From the NCBI RefSeq assembly GCF_900112695.1, contig NZ_FOMT01000003.1, positions 620,001-684,000 of the forward strand: a stretch of DNA of 64,000 nucleotides. The letters are read 5' to 3'. How positions within the stretch are numbered: the first letter of the stretch is position 1; the number at the start of each line of letters is the position of its first letter. A program made the position numbers and the translations under genes. The stretch is from Paenibacillus catalpae (lineage in GTDB: Bacteria; Bacillota; Bacilli; Paenibacillales; Paenibacillaceae). Below are positions 36,111-44,530 of this stretch, one piece after another. A model generated the notes under the pieces. It was not told the origin of the DNA. It saw nothing but the letters and a program-made list of their open reading frames with translations, and searched no databases.

Positions 36111-36737
36111 ATGAATAACGAGACGACAAACGAAGAGATCAAAGGCAATCAAGAAGAAGAGGCGAAGCAATTCGCGGAGCTGGTCAAAGCAGTCCAGCAT
36201 AACGGCTTTGTCGCATTGAGACGGCATTTCGAAGACGTCCAAGGCCAAGTATTGAATCAAGAGCTTTATGGTCCCGTGTTTGTTTACAAAGTGAAGGATG
36301 AATCGGGCAGCGACTATGTATGCGGCTTCTTCCTTCGTGAGTTAATCGCGAATTTCCAGGCGGGTAACGATGAGGCAACAGAATGGATGGCTTCGTTTTT
36401 CTACGAGTTGATGAAATCCGAGGGGGGCAAACCACTTCCTGAGCCTCCTGCAAGCGAAGATGATGCCAAGGCTTTAATCGATCATGTACTCATCCCGCAT
36501 TGCATTAAGGCTGTTGAAGAAGAATTCCCTGAGGAGAAGGTTCATGCAGGACTTGCCTGGAACGAAGAGCTTAAGGGTCCGGTGTTCGAAACGGGCTTCC
36601 CGGCTATCGTTGACGGCAATAATGTTTGCGCTTTCTCACTTCATCTGTTGTATACGCATCAGCTTCTGAATCGCGATCCTGCGGAATTGCTCCTGAAGGG
36701 ATTGTACAAAATCCGCGCAGAGCATGGTTTGGATTAA
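36111..36737 (+). CDS. unknown protein, tandem paralogue B
   Basis: ATG 36111 follows GGGTGA; a GTG at 36102 overlaps that site. The 208-residue product has the same order of conserved blocks as paralogue A: CGFFLRELIANFQ, EWMASFFYELMK, GGKPLPEPPASE, IDHVLIPHCIKAV and LLYTHQLLNRDPAELLLKGL. It has its own terminator, so the two genes may be separately regulated. Conserved His and Cys in DHVLxPHC could bind a metal, but this is a guess. No function is assigned. Confidence 0.75.
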   Translation: MNNETTNEEIKGNQEEEAKQFAELVKAVQHNGFVALRRHFEDVQGQVLNQELYGPVFVYKVKDESGSDYVCGFFLRELIANFQAGNDEATEWMASFFYELMKSEGGKPLPEPPASEDDAKALIDHVLIPHCIKAVEEEFPEEKVHAGLAWNEELKGPVFETGFPAIVDGNNVCAFSLHLLYTHQLLNRDPAELLLKGLYKIRAEHGLD

Positions 36738-36739
36738 AG

Positions 36740-36774
36740 AAAAAAGCGGCTCCTAACAAGGAGCTGCTTTTTTT
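36740..36774 (+). terminator. intrinsic terminator after paralogue B
   Basis: A stem of about 14 bp (AAAAAAGCGGCTCCT arm ending 36753, AGGAGCTGC arm from 36759) with one G-T pair is followed by TTTTTTT. Confidence 0.9.
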
Positions 36775-36792
36775 ATCCCAGCTCATTTATGG

Positions 36793-36810
36793 TATACTGT
36801 TTACATAGTA
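36793..36810 (+). promoter_or_regulatory. promoter element shared with the second drrA gene
   Basis: TATACTGTTTACATAGTA precedes the TetR gene. The minus strand at 39387-39404, ahead of drrA, reads TATACTGTTTATATAATA, identical at 16 of 18 positions. It includes a probable -10 (TATACT) and imperfect dyad TACT/AGTA; a common TetR-type operator is inferred. Confidence 0.5.
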
Positions 36811-36846
36811 AGCAATTATGGGAAGACAAGTATGGAGGACAGTGGG

Positions 36847-37617
36847 ATGGAGCATGACGATGAGGTTGAAGTGTTAAATAACCTGCCGCGTGGAGTCGCG
36901 CTGGCATGGGGGCTGGTGAAAGAATCCCAGAGAGGGCCAAAGCGCGAGCTGTCCATTGACCAGATCGTTGCCGCCGCGGTAGATCTGGCGGATCGCGAAG
37001 GGCTTGCGGCTGTCTCCATGAGCCGGGTTGCGGCTGCTTTAGGATTCACGGCCATGTCTCTTTACCGCTATGTACAAAGCAAAGATGATCTGCTGTTGTT
37101 GATGCAGGAAGCGGTCTGCCAATTCCCAGACCAGCCTGAAGAAATACTCGCCGATTGGCGAGAGGGGTTGCGTCTGTATGTACGGGCTTGCATTGAGGTA
37201 TTCGTCAAGCATCCCTGGTATGCGGATATCCCGGTATCTGGAGTGCCTATCACCCCCAATAATCTGCTGATCGTAGATCTGGCTCTTCGGCCGTTGCGAA
37301 ATCTTCCGCTTAATGACTATGAGAAGATGTCTACGGTACTGCTGTTGAGCAGCTACGCGCGTTCAACCGGTATGATACAGAGGGATATGGAGCGGGCGAT
37401 TCAAGGAGGGGCAAGTCCGGGTTCATTCAGTGGTTTGGATTACACCAAGGCACTTAAGCTTCTTGTTAAGAAGGATCGTTATCCGGATCTGCAGCCTATT
37501 ATCGAGTCAGGCGTATACACCGAGGAGAATCCGGCTGACAATCCGGTTGGCAACGACTTTGATTTTGGCCTGGAGCGGATTTTGGACGGCATTGAGCATT
37601 ATCTGGCATCGAAATAA
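36847..37617 (+). CDS. TetR-family repressor
   Basis: ATG 36847 is chosen because GGAGG (36834-36838) is 8 bases upstream; ATG 36832 lacks a site. The 256-residue protein has an N-terminal helix-turn-helix (SIDQIVAAAVDLADREGLAAVSMSRVAAALGFTAMSLYRYVQSKDDLL) and a C-terminal ligand domain of the tetracycline-repressor type (WREGLRLYVRACIEVFVKHPWYADIPVSG). It faces the DrrAB genes convergently and shares a promoter element with them, so it probably represses the exporter until a drug-like ligand binds. Confidence 0.9.
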   Translation: MEHDDEVEVLNNLPRGVALAWGLVKESQRGPKRELSIDQIVAAAVDLADREGLAAVSMSRVAAALGFTAMSLYRYVQSKDDLLLLMQEAVCQFPDQPEEILADWREGLRLYVRACIEVFVKHPWYADIPVSGVPITPNNLLIVDLALRPLRNLPLNDYEKMSTVLLLSSYARSTGMIQRDMERAIQGGASPGSFSGLDYTKALKLLVKKDRYPDLQPIIESGVYTEENPADNPVGNDFDFGLERILDGIEHYLASK

Positions 37618-37618
37618 T

Positions 37619-37663
37619 AAAAAGACATCGGCTTGATGGATTCCATCAGGCCGATGTCTTTTT
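37619..37663. terminator. bidirectional terminator between tetR and drrB
   Basis: A stem of about 20 bp (AAAGACATCGGC at 37621-37632 with GCCGATGTCTTT at 37650-37661, extended inward by TGATGG/CCATCA) has A and T flanks and serves convergent genes. Confidence 0.93.
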
Positions 37664-37675
37664 TAGGTGGCTCCG

Positions 37676-38464
37676 TTAGCGGCGCCCTGCTTTTTTTCGG
37701 AAGGAGGAGATGCTCCATAAGAATGCTATAGCCAGGATAAGCAGGCACCAGCCGACTGCCCACCATGCGCTGTCGTTTAGCGGTGTGCCAGTGAGCAGAC
37801 CCCGGATCGTCTCAATGACTGGGGTGATCGGCTGATGATTCGCTACGCCTTGCAGCCACGAAGGCATCGTATCTGTCGGAACGAAGGCACTGGACAAATA
37901 GGGGAGGAACAAGAGCGCAAAGCCATATCCGCTAGCAGCGGCAGGACTGCCGGCTACTAACCCGATAGCGGCGAATAACCAGGTGAAGGTTAGGATAAAG
38001 AGGGTAATAACGGCAATCGCGAGCACCCATTCGAGAAAGCTTGCGTTAGGCCGGAATCCGACTAGCAGGGCTACGCCAAAGACAACGCCGGTTGCGAATA
38101 AATTACGGGCCAGACTGGCTACGACATGGCCGGTTACAACACTGAGGCTTTTGATCGGCATTGTCCGGAATCGGTCGATGATGCCATTCGTCATATCATT
38201 GGATACATCCACGGCTGTACTTGAAGAGCCAAATCCTGCACAGAGCAAAATAATGCCGGGAACAACGTAATTCACGTAGTCTCCGCTCGAATCGATTGCT
38301 CCTCCGAATACGTAAGTGAAAAGAAGCATGAGCATAACCGGCAGCATGATGGCCATAAGCAGAGCTTCTGTATTGCGCAGGCTGTGACGAAGACTCCGGC
38401 TGATAAAGACGAGATTTGTCGTCATGAGGGATGCCGGCTTAACTGGTTTGTCCGCTGCTATCAT
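37676..38464 (-). CDS. DrrB-type ABC-2 permease (second pair)
   Basis: The 262-residue membrane protein has the ABC-2 architecture: LVFISRSLRHSLRNTEALLMAIMLPVMLMLLFTYVFGGAI, six helices, and the signature ASGYGFALLFLPYLSSAFVPTDTMPSWLQGVANHQPITPV. Its ATG overlaps the ATPase stop by 4 bases. It forms a DrrAB exporter with the preceding gene and is a paralogue of the permease at 11987. Substrate unknown. Confidence 0.9.
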   Translation of the reverse strand: MIAADKPVKPASLMTTNLVFISRSLRHSLRNTEALLMAIMLPVMLMLLFTYVFGGAIDSSGDYVNYVVPGIILLCAGFGSSSTAVDVSNDMTNGIIDRFRTMPIKSLSVVTGHVVASLARNLFATGVVFGVALLVGFRPNASFLEWVLAIAVITLFILTFTWLFAAIGLVAGSPAAASGYGFALLFLPYLSSAFVPTDTMPSWLQGVANHQPITPVIETIRGLLTGTPLNDSAWWAVGWCLLILAIAFLWSISSFRKKAGRR

Positions 38465-39348
38465 ACGTGTAACACCTCTTTCTTGTTTGCCGTCAAGGCA
38501 ACAAATACATCATCCATGCTTGGTCTGCGGATATTGACCCGTGTCCCGGGCGGAACTGAATGGGCCAGGTCATTTAAAGTGCGGCTTATATCCTGAATGC
38601 TGCCTGTAGTTGGTACGGTATGGATGACTTCGTCATGGGCATTCAAAAGCTCAATGACTTCTCCTCCCACACGAGCCTTTAATTGCTCGGCGCTGCCGGA
38701 TGCTACGATCCTTCCGCCATTGATAACGGCAATCTGGTCGGCAAGCTGATCGGCTTCTTCCAAATACTGCGTCGTAAGAAATATCGTCCTCCCTTGTCTC
38801 GCCAGCTGACTGATGATATCCCATAACGCCCGGCGGCTGATTGTATCAAGTCCGGTTGTAGGTTCATCCAGGAAAATAACAGGGCGGCTGACAACAAGAC
38901 TGATTGCAAGATCCAGTCTGCGCCGCATGCCTCCCGAGAAGGTTTTTACCCGTTTCTTGGCTGCATCAACGAGATCAAATGCTTTCAGAAGCTCCATTGT
39001 ACGCAACCGGGATTGTGCAGCGGTAAGGCCGGAAAGCCTGCCGATCATCCGTAAATTTTCCTCGGCGGATAAGACTTCATCTACTGCGGCGAATTGACCG
39101 GTCAGGCTGATGTTCTGCTTAACCTGATCCCGCTCTGTCAGGACATCATAACCTCCCACATTCACTTTTCCTTCATCAGGCGAGACCAAGGTAGACATAA
39201 TATTAATCAGGGTTGTTTTGCCGGCTCCGTTAGGACCCAGTAAGGCAAAGACAGTTCCGGCAGGAACAGTCAGGTCAACGCCGCTTAGCACGGTTTGTTT
39301 GCCGAAGCTTTTACGTAGGCCCGAAATTTCAATCGCGGATTGTTTCAC
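38461..39348 (-). CDS. DrrA-family ABC transporter ATPase (second pair)
   Basis: The frame opens at ATG 39363, but GTG 39348 has the only ribosome site (ATGAGGCG) and is preferred, giving 295 residues. Walker A GPNGAGKTT, Q-loop LTGQFAAVDE, signature SGGMRRRLDLA and Walker B VIFLDEPTTGLD are intact. The C-terminal tail (PSMDDVFVALTANKKEVLHV) is DrrA-like. It is probably controlled by the TetR gene at 36847 through the operators upstream. Confidence 0.9.
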   Translation of the reverse strand: MKQSAIEISGLRKSFGKQTVLSGVDLTVPAGTVFALLGPNGAGKTTLINIMSTLVSPDEGKVNVGGYDVLTERDQVKQNISLTGQFAAVDEVLSAEENLRMIGRLSGLTAAQSRLRTMELLKAFDLVDAAKKRVKTFSGGMRRRLDLAISLVVSRPVIFLDEPTTGLDTISRRALWDIISQLARQGRTIFLTTQYLEEADQLADQIAVINGGRIVASGSAEQLKARVGGEVIELLNAHDEVIHTVPTTGSIQDISRTLNDLAHSVPPGTRVNIRRPSMDDVFVALTANKKEVLHV

Positions 39349-39367
39349 AACGAAACGCCTCATTTCT

Positions 39368-39404
39368 GTGTACGTCGTACACTGATTATTATATAAACAG
39401 TATA
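39368..39404 (-). promoter_or_regulatory. drrAB promoter region with 15-bp palindrome
   Basis: GTGTACGTCGTACAC (39368-39382) is a perfect odd palindrome just upstream of the start and suits a TetR-family operator. Behind it, the minus strand carries TATAAT as a likely -10, within the 18-base element (39387-39404) shared with the tetR promoter. Confidence 0.6.
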
Positions 39405-39476
39405 TGAAATAAACATTAAAAGATGCAACGTTTTTTTATCTTCGAATATTCGCAGGCGGGGAAGGGGAATTCGTCT

Positions 39477-39502
39477 GTTTCAAAATAACCCTAATGGTGT
39501 AA
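39477..39502 (+). promoter_or_regulatory. candidate SigB promoter of the YtxH gene
   Basis: GTTTCA (39477-39482), 14-base spacer, GTGTAA (39497-39502). It differs at one -10 position from the perfect copies at 41758-41783 and 47309-47334. Two TCGAATACG direct repeats follow at 39517-39525 and 39529-39537. Confidence 0.6.
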
Positions 39503-39562
39503 TAGATAATACGAGATCGAATACGGTTTCGAATACGAGAACGGAATAAAGGAGAGATAACA

Positions 39563-39886
39563 ATGCCAAAGGAAAACACAGGTAGCGGTTTGCTGGTGGG
39601 TACGATTGTCGGGACAGCGGTAGGTGCTGTTGGGGCGCTTCTGCTTGCACCAAAATCAGGTGTGAAGCTGAGGGAGGATCTCTCGAATAAGTTCCAGGCT
39701 ATTAGCCAGCGTACACAGGAACTTGCTTCGACAGCCCGAGATAAAACAAAGGATGTCTTATCAAGCGTAAGGGAAGAAGCATCGGATTTGTCCGAGCACG
39801 CCAAGAAATCCAATGAACATGTCATGGATGCCTTCAGCGCTGCAAAGGATGATGTAAAAGATAAGGTAGGATCGACCTCTAATTAA
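39563..39886 (+). CDS. YtxH-domain general stress protein
   Basis: The 107-residue protein has the YtxH opening SGLLVGTIVGTAVGAVGALLLAPKSG, a Gly/Ala-rich membrane-associated helix ending in the family's LLLAPKSG motif, then a long amphipathic helical tail (TARDKTKDVLSSVREEASDLSEHAKK). Members are stress-induced and often SigB-dependent. AAAGGAGAG precedes ATG 39563 and a SigB-like promoter lies upstream, next to the sigB operon. Confidence 0.9.
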   Translation: MPKENTGSGLLVGTIVGTAVGAVGALLLAPKSGVKLREDLSNKFQAISQRTQELASTARDKTKDVLSSVREEASDLSEHAKKSNEHVMDAFSAAKDDVKDKVGSTSN

Positions 39887-39907
39887 TGTATGAGAGGGGA
39901 TCGAAGG

Positions 39908-39945
39908 AAAGAGGCTGTCCGGTCAGGACAACCTCTTTTTTTTTT
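39908..39945 (+). terminator. intrinsic terminator after the YtxH gene
   Basis: A stem AAAGAGG-TGTCC with GGACA-CCTCTTT (one mismatch) is followed by a run of about ten T. Confidence 0.9.
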
Positions 39946-39983
39946 GCTCTCAATGAGCAGTGTAAAATTGTGCAGAGCAAAAG

Positions 39984-40017
39984 AAAACCGCCTGTCTCTT
40001 CAGAGACAGGCGGTTTT
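39984..40017 (-). terminator. intrinsic terminator of the sigB operon
   Basis: AAAACCGCCTGTCTC (39984-39998) pairs perfectly with GAGACAGGCGGTTTT (40003-40017). It sits just after the sigB stop on the minus strand. Confidence 0.9.
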
Positions 40018-40026
40018 AAGTTCCGT

Positions 40027-40803
40027 TCATCCTTCTTCGCTTTGCTGCGGATGCAAGATCTGCTTGAGTTTATCCAGAGCACGCTTCTGGAAGCGGGATA
40101 CGCTCATTTGGGATACGCCGAGCTGATCGGCAATTTCCCGTTGGGATTGGCCATGCTGGTAGACAAGCACCAATACCTTGCGTTCCTCTTCTTTTAATTG
40201 ATCCAGAGCATCCTGGAGTGCCAGCTGATTATCGACATGACGGTAATCATCCGTCTGATCACTGATGACATCGCCAATGGTGGCACTGTCGCCTTCGCTT
40301 GAGAGCGGAGTATCGAGGGATACATACTGATAAGATTCCCGTGAAGACAAGACTTCGATGGTTTCCTCTACCGATAATCCCAGATATGCCGCGATTTCAT
40401 CCATTTTCGGCGAACGCTCCAGCTTTGTTGTCAGCTCATCAATGGCTTTTTGAACAAGCAGCCCTTTTTCCTTCATATTTCTTGGCACCTGTATGTACCA
40501 GGATTTATCGCGCAAGTAGTTTTTGAGCTGACCGATGATGCTCTTCATCGCATAGCCTTCAAAAGGAACGCCTTTGTCACTGTCATATTGCTTGAACAAC
40601 CGCAGCATAGACATTTGACCGACCTGGAATAGATCCTCATACAGATCCGGTCGGTTTCGCGATATTTTAGATACAGCCATACGGACCAGCGGTTCAAAAT
40701 GCTGCAACAATGCCGTTGCGGCATCATTGCAGCTTACTTGTCTATATTGAAAAAGAAGATTTGTTATTTGCTGCTGATCCAGGCAGGATGATTGTGATTT
40801 CAT
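40027..40803 (-). CDS. sigB: general stress sigma factor SigB
   Basis: The 258-residue SigB/SigF-type sigma-70 factor has region 2 (LVRMAVSKISRNRPDLYEDLFQVGQMSMLRLFKQYDSDKGVPFEGYAMKSIIGQLKNYLRD), region 3 and a region 4 helix-turn-helix (QSQREIADQLGVSQMSVSRFQKRAL). It directs RNA polymerase to stress genes and is held inactive by an RsbW-type kinase. It overlaps the upstream rsbW by 4 bases and is the last gene of a DUF948-rsbW-sigB operon. Unlike in Bacillus, rsbV is not in this operon but about 6 kb away. Confidence 0.93.
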   Translation of the reverse strand: MKSQSSCLDQQQITNLLFQYRQVSCNDAATALLQHFEPLVRMAVSKISRNRPDLYEDLFQVGQMSMLRLFKQYDSDKGVPFEGYAMKSIIGQLKNYLRDKSWYIQVPRNMKEKGLLVQKAIDELTTKLERSPKMDEIAAYLGLSVEETIEVLSSRESYQYVSLDTPLSSEGDSATIGDVISDQTDDYRHVDNQLALQDALDQLKEEERKVLVLVYQHGQSQREIADQLGVSQMSVSRFQKRALDKLKQILHPQQSEEG

Positions 40804-41243
40804 GCCATCTCCTCTTTCCTACCAAGTCGCTTGGTTAGAATCACCTCGGTTCCCATTTCTGTGCGGACTTCCACTTGATCCATCAAAGCCTGCATCAGAA
40901 ATAGACCGAGACCTCCCACATTAGCGTCACTTAAAGGCTTGTGATGCAATGAAGCATCGGCTATGACAGAAGGTTCATAAAAAAAGCTGCTGCCCGAGTC
41001 TTTCACCCTAATGTGAAGGGAGTCCTGCTGAACTTCAAATACAATTTCCATTATGCCATGGACACCACCGTCATAAGCATGAAGCACAACATTCGTGCAT
41101 GCCTCTGTTACGGCTACCTTCATATCTTCAATTTCCTCGTAGGAAAAGCCTTCTTTTGCAGCTAACCCCGACAGGGTCAGCCGCACAATATCAATATAAT
41201 CTGCTTGAGCCGGTATAGTTAAACTTATCCATGGTTTCATCAT
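40800..41243 (-). CDS. rsbW: RsbW-type anti-sigma factor and kinase, copy 1
   Basis: The 147-residue GHKL kinase has the N-box VTEACTNVVLHAYDGG and G-box GGLGLFLMQALMD. In this family the protein binds the sigma factor or phosphorylates the anti-anti-sigma RsbV. It directly precedes and overlaps sigB, so it is the most likely SigB inhibitor. A second copy is at 45940, beside rsbV. GAGAGGAACG precedes ATG 41243. Confidence 0.92.
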   Translation of the reverse strand: MMKPWISLTIPAQADYIDIVRLTLSGLAAKEGFSYEEIEDMKVAVTEACTNVVLHAYDGGVHGIMEIVFEVQQDSLHIRVKDSGSSFFYEPSVIADASLHHKPLSDANVGGLGLFLMQALMDQVEVRTEMGTEVILTKRLGRKEEMA

Positions 41244-41276
41244 TTTCTCGTTCCTCTCCGCTAGTCCTATTATAGC

Positions 41277-41735
41277 CTATTGTTGTTTGAGTTTTCTCCA
41301 AATACGTACCGAGGATAAAATGCCATCTGTTATAGCGCTGGTGACTTTGCTGCTGCGATGTCCGGTTGCTTCATTGTCGTAGACTTCCCGATGCTGTTTG
41401 CTTTTCATCGTTGTCACAAGACTAACGGCCGTTTCCTTCATCACGCCGGTGAAGCTGTGGAGCGTCTGGCCGATATCGTGAACGGTGGCAAAGACAACAT
41501 CCAAAGAGCGAAGCTTCGTACGGACATCACGAGTCATTTCATTTGTATTGTGGATCATTTCCTTCACGTCGCCGCTGATTTGCGACACATCGGTTCTGAG
41601 TTCTCCGACGGTTGATCGAACTTCCTCCAGGGTTGCTGTTAACGCTTTAATGGTCTGAATGAGGAAAAACATCAGAATAACGAAAGCAACCGTAATAACA
41701 GCAATAATGATTTGAATAAAGAGATCCATCTGCAA
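41277..41735 (-). CDS. DUF948 membrane protein
   Basis: The start is taken at TTG 41735 (GAGG 6 bases upstream); ATG 41729 is a possible alternative. The 152-residue protein has one N-terminal membrane helix (LFIQIIIAVITVAFVILMFFLI) and a long coiled coil (VRSTVGELRTDVSQISGDVKEMIHNTNEMTRDVR) as in DUF948. Such proteins accompany stress genes in Bacilli. It is first in the operon with rsbW and sigB, behind a SigB promoter, so it is probably stress-induced. Confidence 0.85.
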   Translation of the reverse strand: MQMDLFIQIIIAVITVAFVILMFFLIQTIKALTATLEEVRSTVGELRTDVSQISGDVKEMIHNTNEMTRDVRTKLRSLDVVFATVHDIGQTLHSFTGVMKETAVSLVTTMKSKQHREVYDNEATGHRSSKVTSAITDGILSSVRIWRKLKQQ

Positions 41736-41757
41736 TCACATCCTCTTTTCTCTTTAA

Positions 41758-41783
41758 TTACCCTAGAAAAATGTAAGTGAAAC
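41758..41783 (-). promoter_or_regulatory. SigB promoter of the DUF948-rsbW-sigB operon
   Basis: On the minus strand GTTTCA (41778-41783), 14-base spacer, GGGTAA (41758-41763), matching the SigB consensus GTTTWA-N12-15-GGGWAW. Autoregulation of sigB is inferred. Confidence 0.82.
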
Positions 41784-41848
41784 AACAGATTCGAAGAGAT
41801 GATAGTGGTATACTTATTAGAAAGAGATCAGGAGAAAAGGAGATTAGT

Positions 41849-44530
41849 ATGCTTCGAGCCATCAAATTTAATATCAGGACGAAGATAGCGATCGGGTATT
41901 TCCTCATACTTGTTTGTCTTGGTGCCTCGATCTTGGCCGTAACCGACCGTATTGAGGCTCTGCAAACTGAAGTGGAGTCCATTACATCAAGAGATGTAGA
42001 AATTCATAATCTTATTGCATCTATTCAATATGACGCTATTAGTATGGAGACCGCTCAGCGGGGATTTATCATTACCGGCGACACAAGTTATCTGGAGCCT
42101 TATGATCTGGGCAAATCCCAATGGGAAGCCAATTACAATAGCCTGTATGCCTATATATCCGATAACCCGAGCACACAAAAGGCGCTTGAAGAGATCAAGC
42201 TGTCGATTCAGGAATGGATCAGCAAGACGGCAGAGCCGACCATTGCGATGAAGAAGGAAAACAGAAGTGCTGACATTATTGCCTTTTTCCAGGATGATGT
42301 CGGCAAGCAGCAGATGGACAGCCTCCGAGCGAAATTTGATGCTGTCGGGAATCAAGAGGTCCAATCGACAAGACTGCATATTATTGATCTGGAAAATAAA
42401 AACAGAATACTGACCATTGGGATCTATGTCCTGCTGCTGGCTGCGACGATTATTTCACTCATGATTGTTTCCTTTGTGTCGGGGTCCATTGTGAAGACCA
42501 TTAAGCAGGTTGTAAGAACAATTACCGAGATCGCTTCTTCCGGAGGTGATTTGGGCACAAGGATTAAAGTGAATACGAATGACGAGATCAAGGAGCTTGG
42601 TGATGCAACGAACAGATTGCTCGCAAGTCTCGAAGCGCAAAGCTGGATTCAAGCGAAGGTAGCCGAAGTGGCGACAATGAACCAAGGAATTAATGATCTG
42701 GGGATATTGGCGAGATCCTTCCTGACCAAGGTAGCGCCAATGATCAATGCTTCTTACGGCGTATTTTATATCCGGAGAGGAGCAGGCGAGCAGCAGCGCT
42801 TGGAGAAGCTGGCATCCTATGCGGGTACCGGCGAAGAAGCCGGCAAGGAATCATTCCGTTTCGGAGAGGGTCTGGTTGGTCAATGCGCCTTGGAGAAACG
42901 TGTATTCCTTCTTAATCAGCCGGATCAAGCCCCGCTGATTACAACTGGACTTGTCCAGCTGGAGCCCCGCAGCATTCTGATGGTTCCAATTGAATATGAG
43001 GAGCGGCTCGAGGCCGTCATTGAATTTGCTTCCCTGCAGTCATTCACCACGCAGCATCTGAAGCTGCTGGAGGAGATTGAGCAGGACTTTGGCATTGCCG
43101 TCAATAATGTAGCTGGGCGGATGGAAGTAGAACGGCTGCTGAGCGAATCCCAGGTGCTGACGGAAGAGCTCCAGATGCAGCAGGAGGAAATGCGGATGAC
43201 GACCGAACATCTGGAAGAGCAATACTTGGTCGCCGAGCAGAAAACAAAAGAGCTTGAGAAAGCGAAGGAAGAGTTAGAAGACTATTCCGAGCAGTTGCAG
43301 AAAAGCTCGCAATACAAAACCAACTTCCTGGCGAACATGTCACATGAGCTCCGGACACCGCTTAACAGCATTCTCATCTTGTCCCAGTTGCTGGCCGAGA
43401 ATGAAAACCAGACATTAAATGATGACGAAGAAGGTTATGCTAAAGTTATTCACACTTCGGGTACGGACCTGCTTAAGCTGATTGATGACATTCTGGACCT
43501 GTCGAAGATTGAGGCAGGCAAAGTGGTTCTGACTATTGATGAGGTTAACCTTACTGAAATTCCGGAGATGATGAAGCTGACATTTAACCCGGTAGCAGAG
43601 AAAAAGGAACTTGCCTTTATCGTTGATATGGCCGATAATCTGCCAGATGTCTGGTATACGGACGGGCAGCGGTTGCAGCAAATTCTTAAAAACCTGTTGT
43701 CGAATGCTTTCAAGTTTACGGAAAAAGGCTCGGTTCATTTGCAGATTGAGCGGGCAGGTGACGAAACGCTGGCTATTTCGGTGACCGATACGGGGATCGG
43801 TATTCCAATGGATAAGCAAAAGCTGATCTTTGAAGCTTTCCAGCAGGTAGATGGCAATACGAACCGGCTCTATGGAGGAACCGGTCTTGGATTATCGATC
43901 ACCAGTGAATTTGTGAAGCTTCTTGGCGGTTACATTAAGCTTAACAGTTCGGTTGGCAGAGGAAGCTGCTTTACCATTTATCTGCCTGAGCTAAGCCAAG
44001 AGAGGCTGGATACCATCCAGCTCGCTATGCAGGAATCGGCTGCCGCTGCCGAACAGCTTGGCGAGATCCCGGTACAGGAAGAGAGCGGGAATGAGACGGA
44101 TTCTTCACGGATTAGCGAAAACGAACAAACAAGCGGATCGAATTTTGCCGGGAAGAAAGTGCTGCTGGTAGAGGATGATGCACGGAATGTATTCGCGCTT
44201 GTTCAGGCGCTCGAGAGCAAAAAGATGCAGGTAACCGTAGCGGGCAACGGCCGGCGCTGTATGGACATTTTGGAAGAAAATACGGACTTTGATCTTGTAT
44301 TGATGGATATTATGATGCCGTTGATGGACGGATATGAAACGATGCGGGAAATACGCAAATTGCCGCAGCTGCAAGATATGCCAATTATCGCGCTTACCGC
44401 TAAAGCGATGAAATCCGACCGCGACAAATGTCTGGAAGCGGGAGCGTCGGATTATATCAGTAAGCCATTACAGATGGATCAGCTGTTCTCGCTTATGCGG
44501 GTGTGGCTGACGAAGCAGGTGAGCCATTGA
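41849..44530 (+). CDS. rsbK: hybrid sensor histidine kinase, RsbK-like (CHASE3-HAMP-GAF-HK-REC)
   Basis: AAAGGAG fits ATG 41849. The 893-residue protein has membrane helices at about 13-31 and 186-210 flanking an extracellular CHASE3 sensor, then HAMP, GAF (about 268-422), a coiled coil, HisKA with NMSHELRTPLN (His499), HATPase (DTGIGIPMDKQ, GTGLGLSI) and a receiver with phospho-acceptor Asp820 (LVLMDIMMPLMDGY). This is the architecture of RsbK, which in the Bacillus cereus group drives SigB activation through the phosphatase RsbY. The CheR-type gene follows with a 1-base overlap, as expected for an RsbK/RsbM pair. Confidence 0.88.
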   Translation: MLRAIKFNIRTKIAIGYFLILVCLGASILAVTDRIEALQTEVESITSRDVEIHNLIASIQYDAISMETAQRGFIITGDTSYLEPYDLGKSQWEANYNSLYAYISDNPSTQKALEEIKLSIQEWISKTAEPTIAMKKENRSADIIAFFQDDVGKQQMDSLRAKFDAVGNQEVQSTRLHIIDLENKNRILTIGIYVLLLAATIISLMIVSFVSGSIVKTIKQVVRTITEIASSGGDLGTRIKVNTNDEIKELGDATNRLLASLEAQSWIQAKVAEVATMNQGINDLGILARSFLTKVAPMINASYGVFYIRRGAGEQQRLEKLASYAGTGEEAGKESFRFGEGLVGQCALEKRVFLLNQPDQAPLITTGLVQLEPRSILMVPIEYEERLEAVIEFASLQSFTTQHLKLLEEIEQDFGIAVNNVAGRMEVERLLSESQVLTEELQMQQEEMRMTTEHLEEQYLVAEQKTKELEKAKEELEDYSEQLQKSSQYKTNFLANMSHELRTPLNSILILSQLLAENENQTLNDDEEGYAKVIHTSGTDLLKLIDDILDLSKIEAGKVVLTIDEVNLTEIPEMMKLTFNPVAEKKELAFIVDMADNLPDVWYTDGQRLQQILKNLLSNAFKFTEKGSVHLQIERAGDETLAISVTDTGIGIPMDKQKLIFEAFQQVDGNTNRLYGGTGLGLSITSEFVKLLGGYIKLNSSVGRGSCFTIYLPELSQERLDTIQLAMQESAAAAEQLGEIPVQEESGNETDSSRISENEQTSGSNFAGKKVLLVEDDARNVFALVQALESKKMQVTVAGNGRRCMDILEENTDFDLVLMDIMMPLMDGYETMREIRKLPQLQDMPIIALTAKAMKSDRDKCLEAGASDYISKPLQMDQLFSLMRVWLTKQVSH

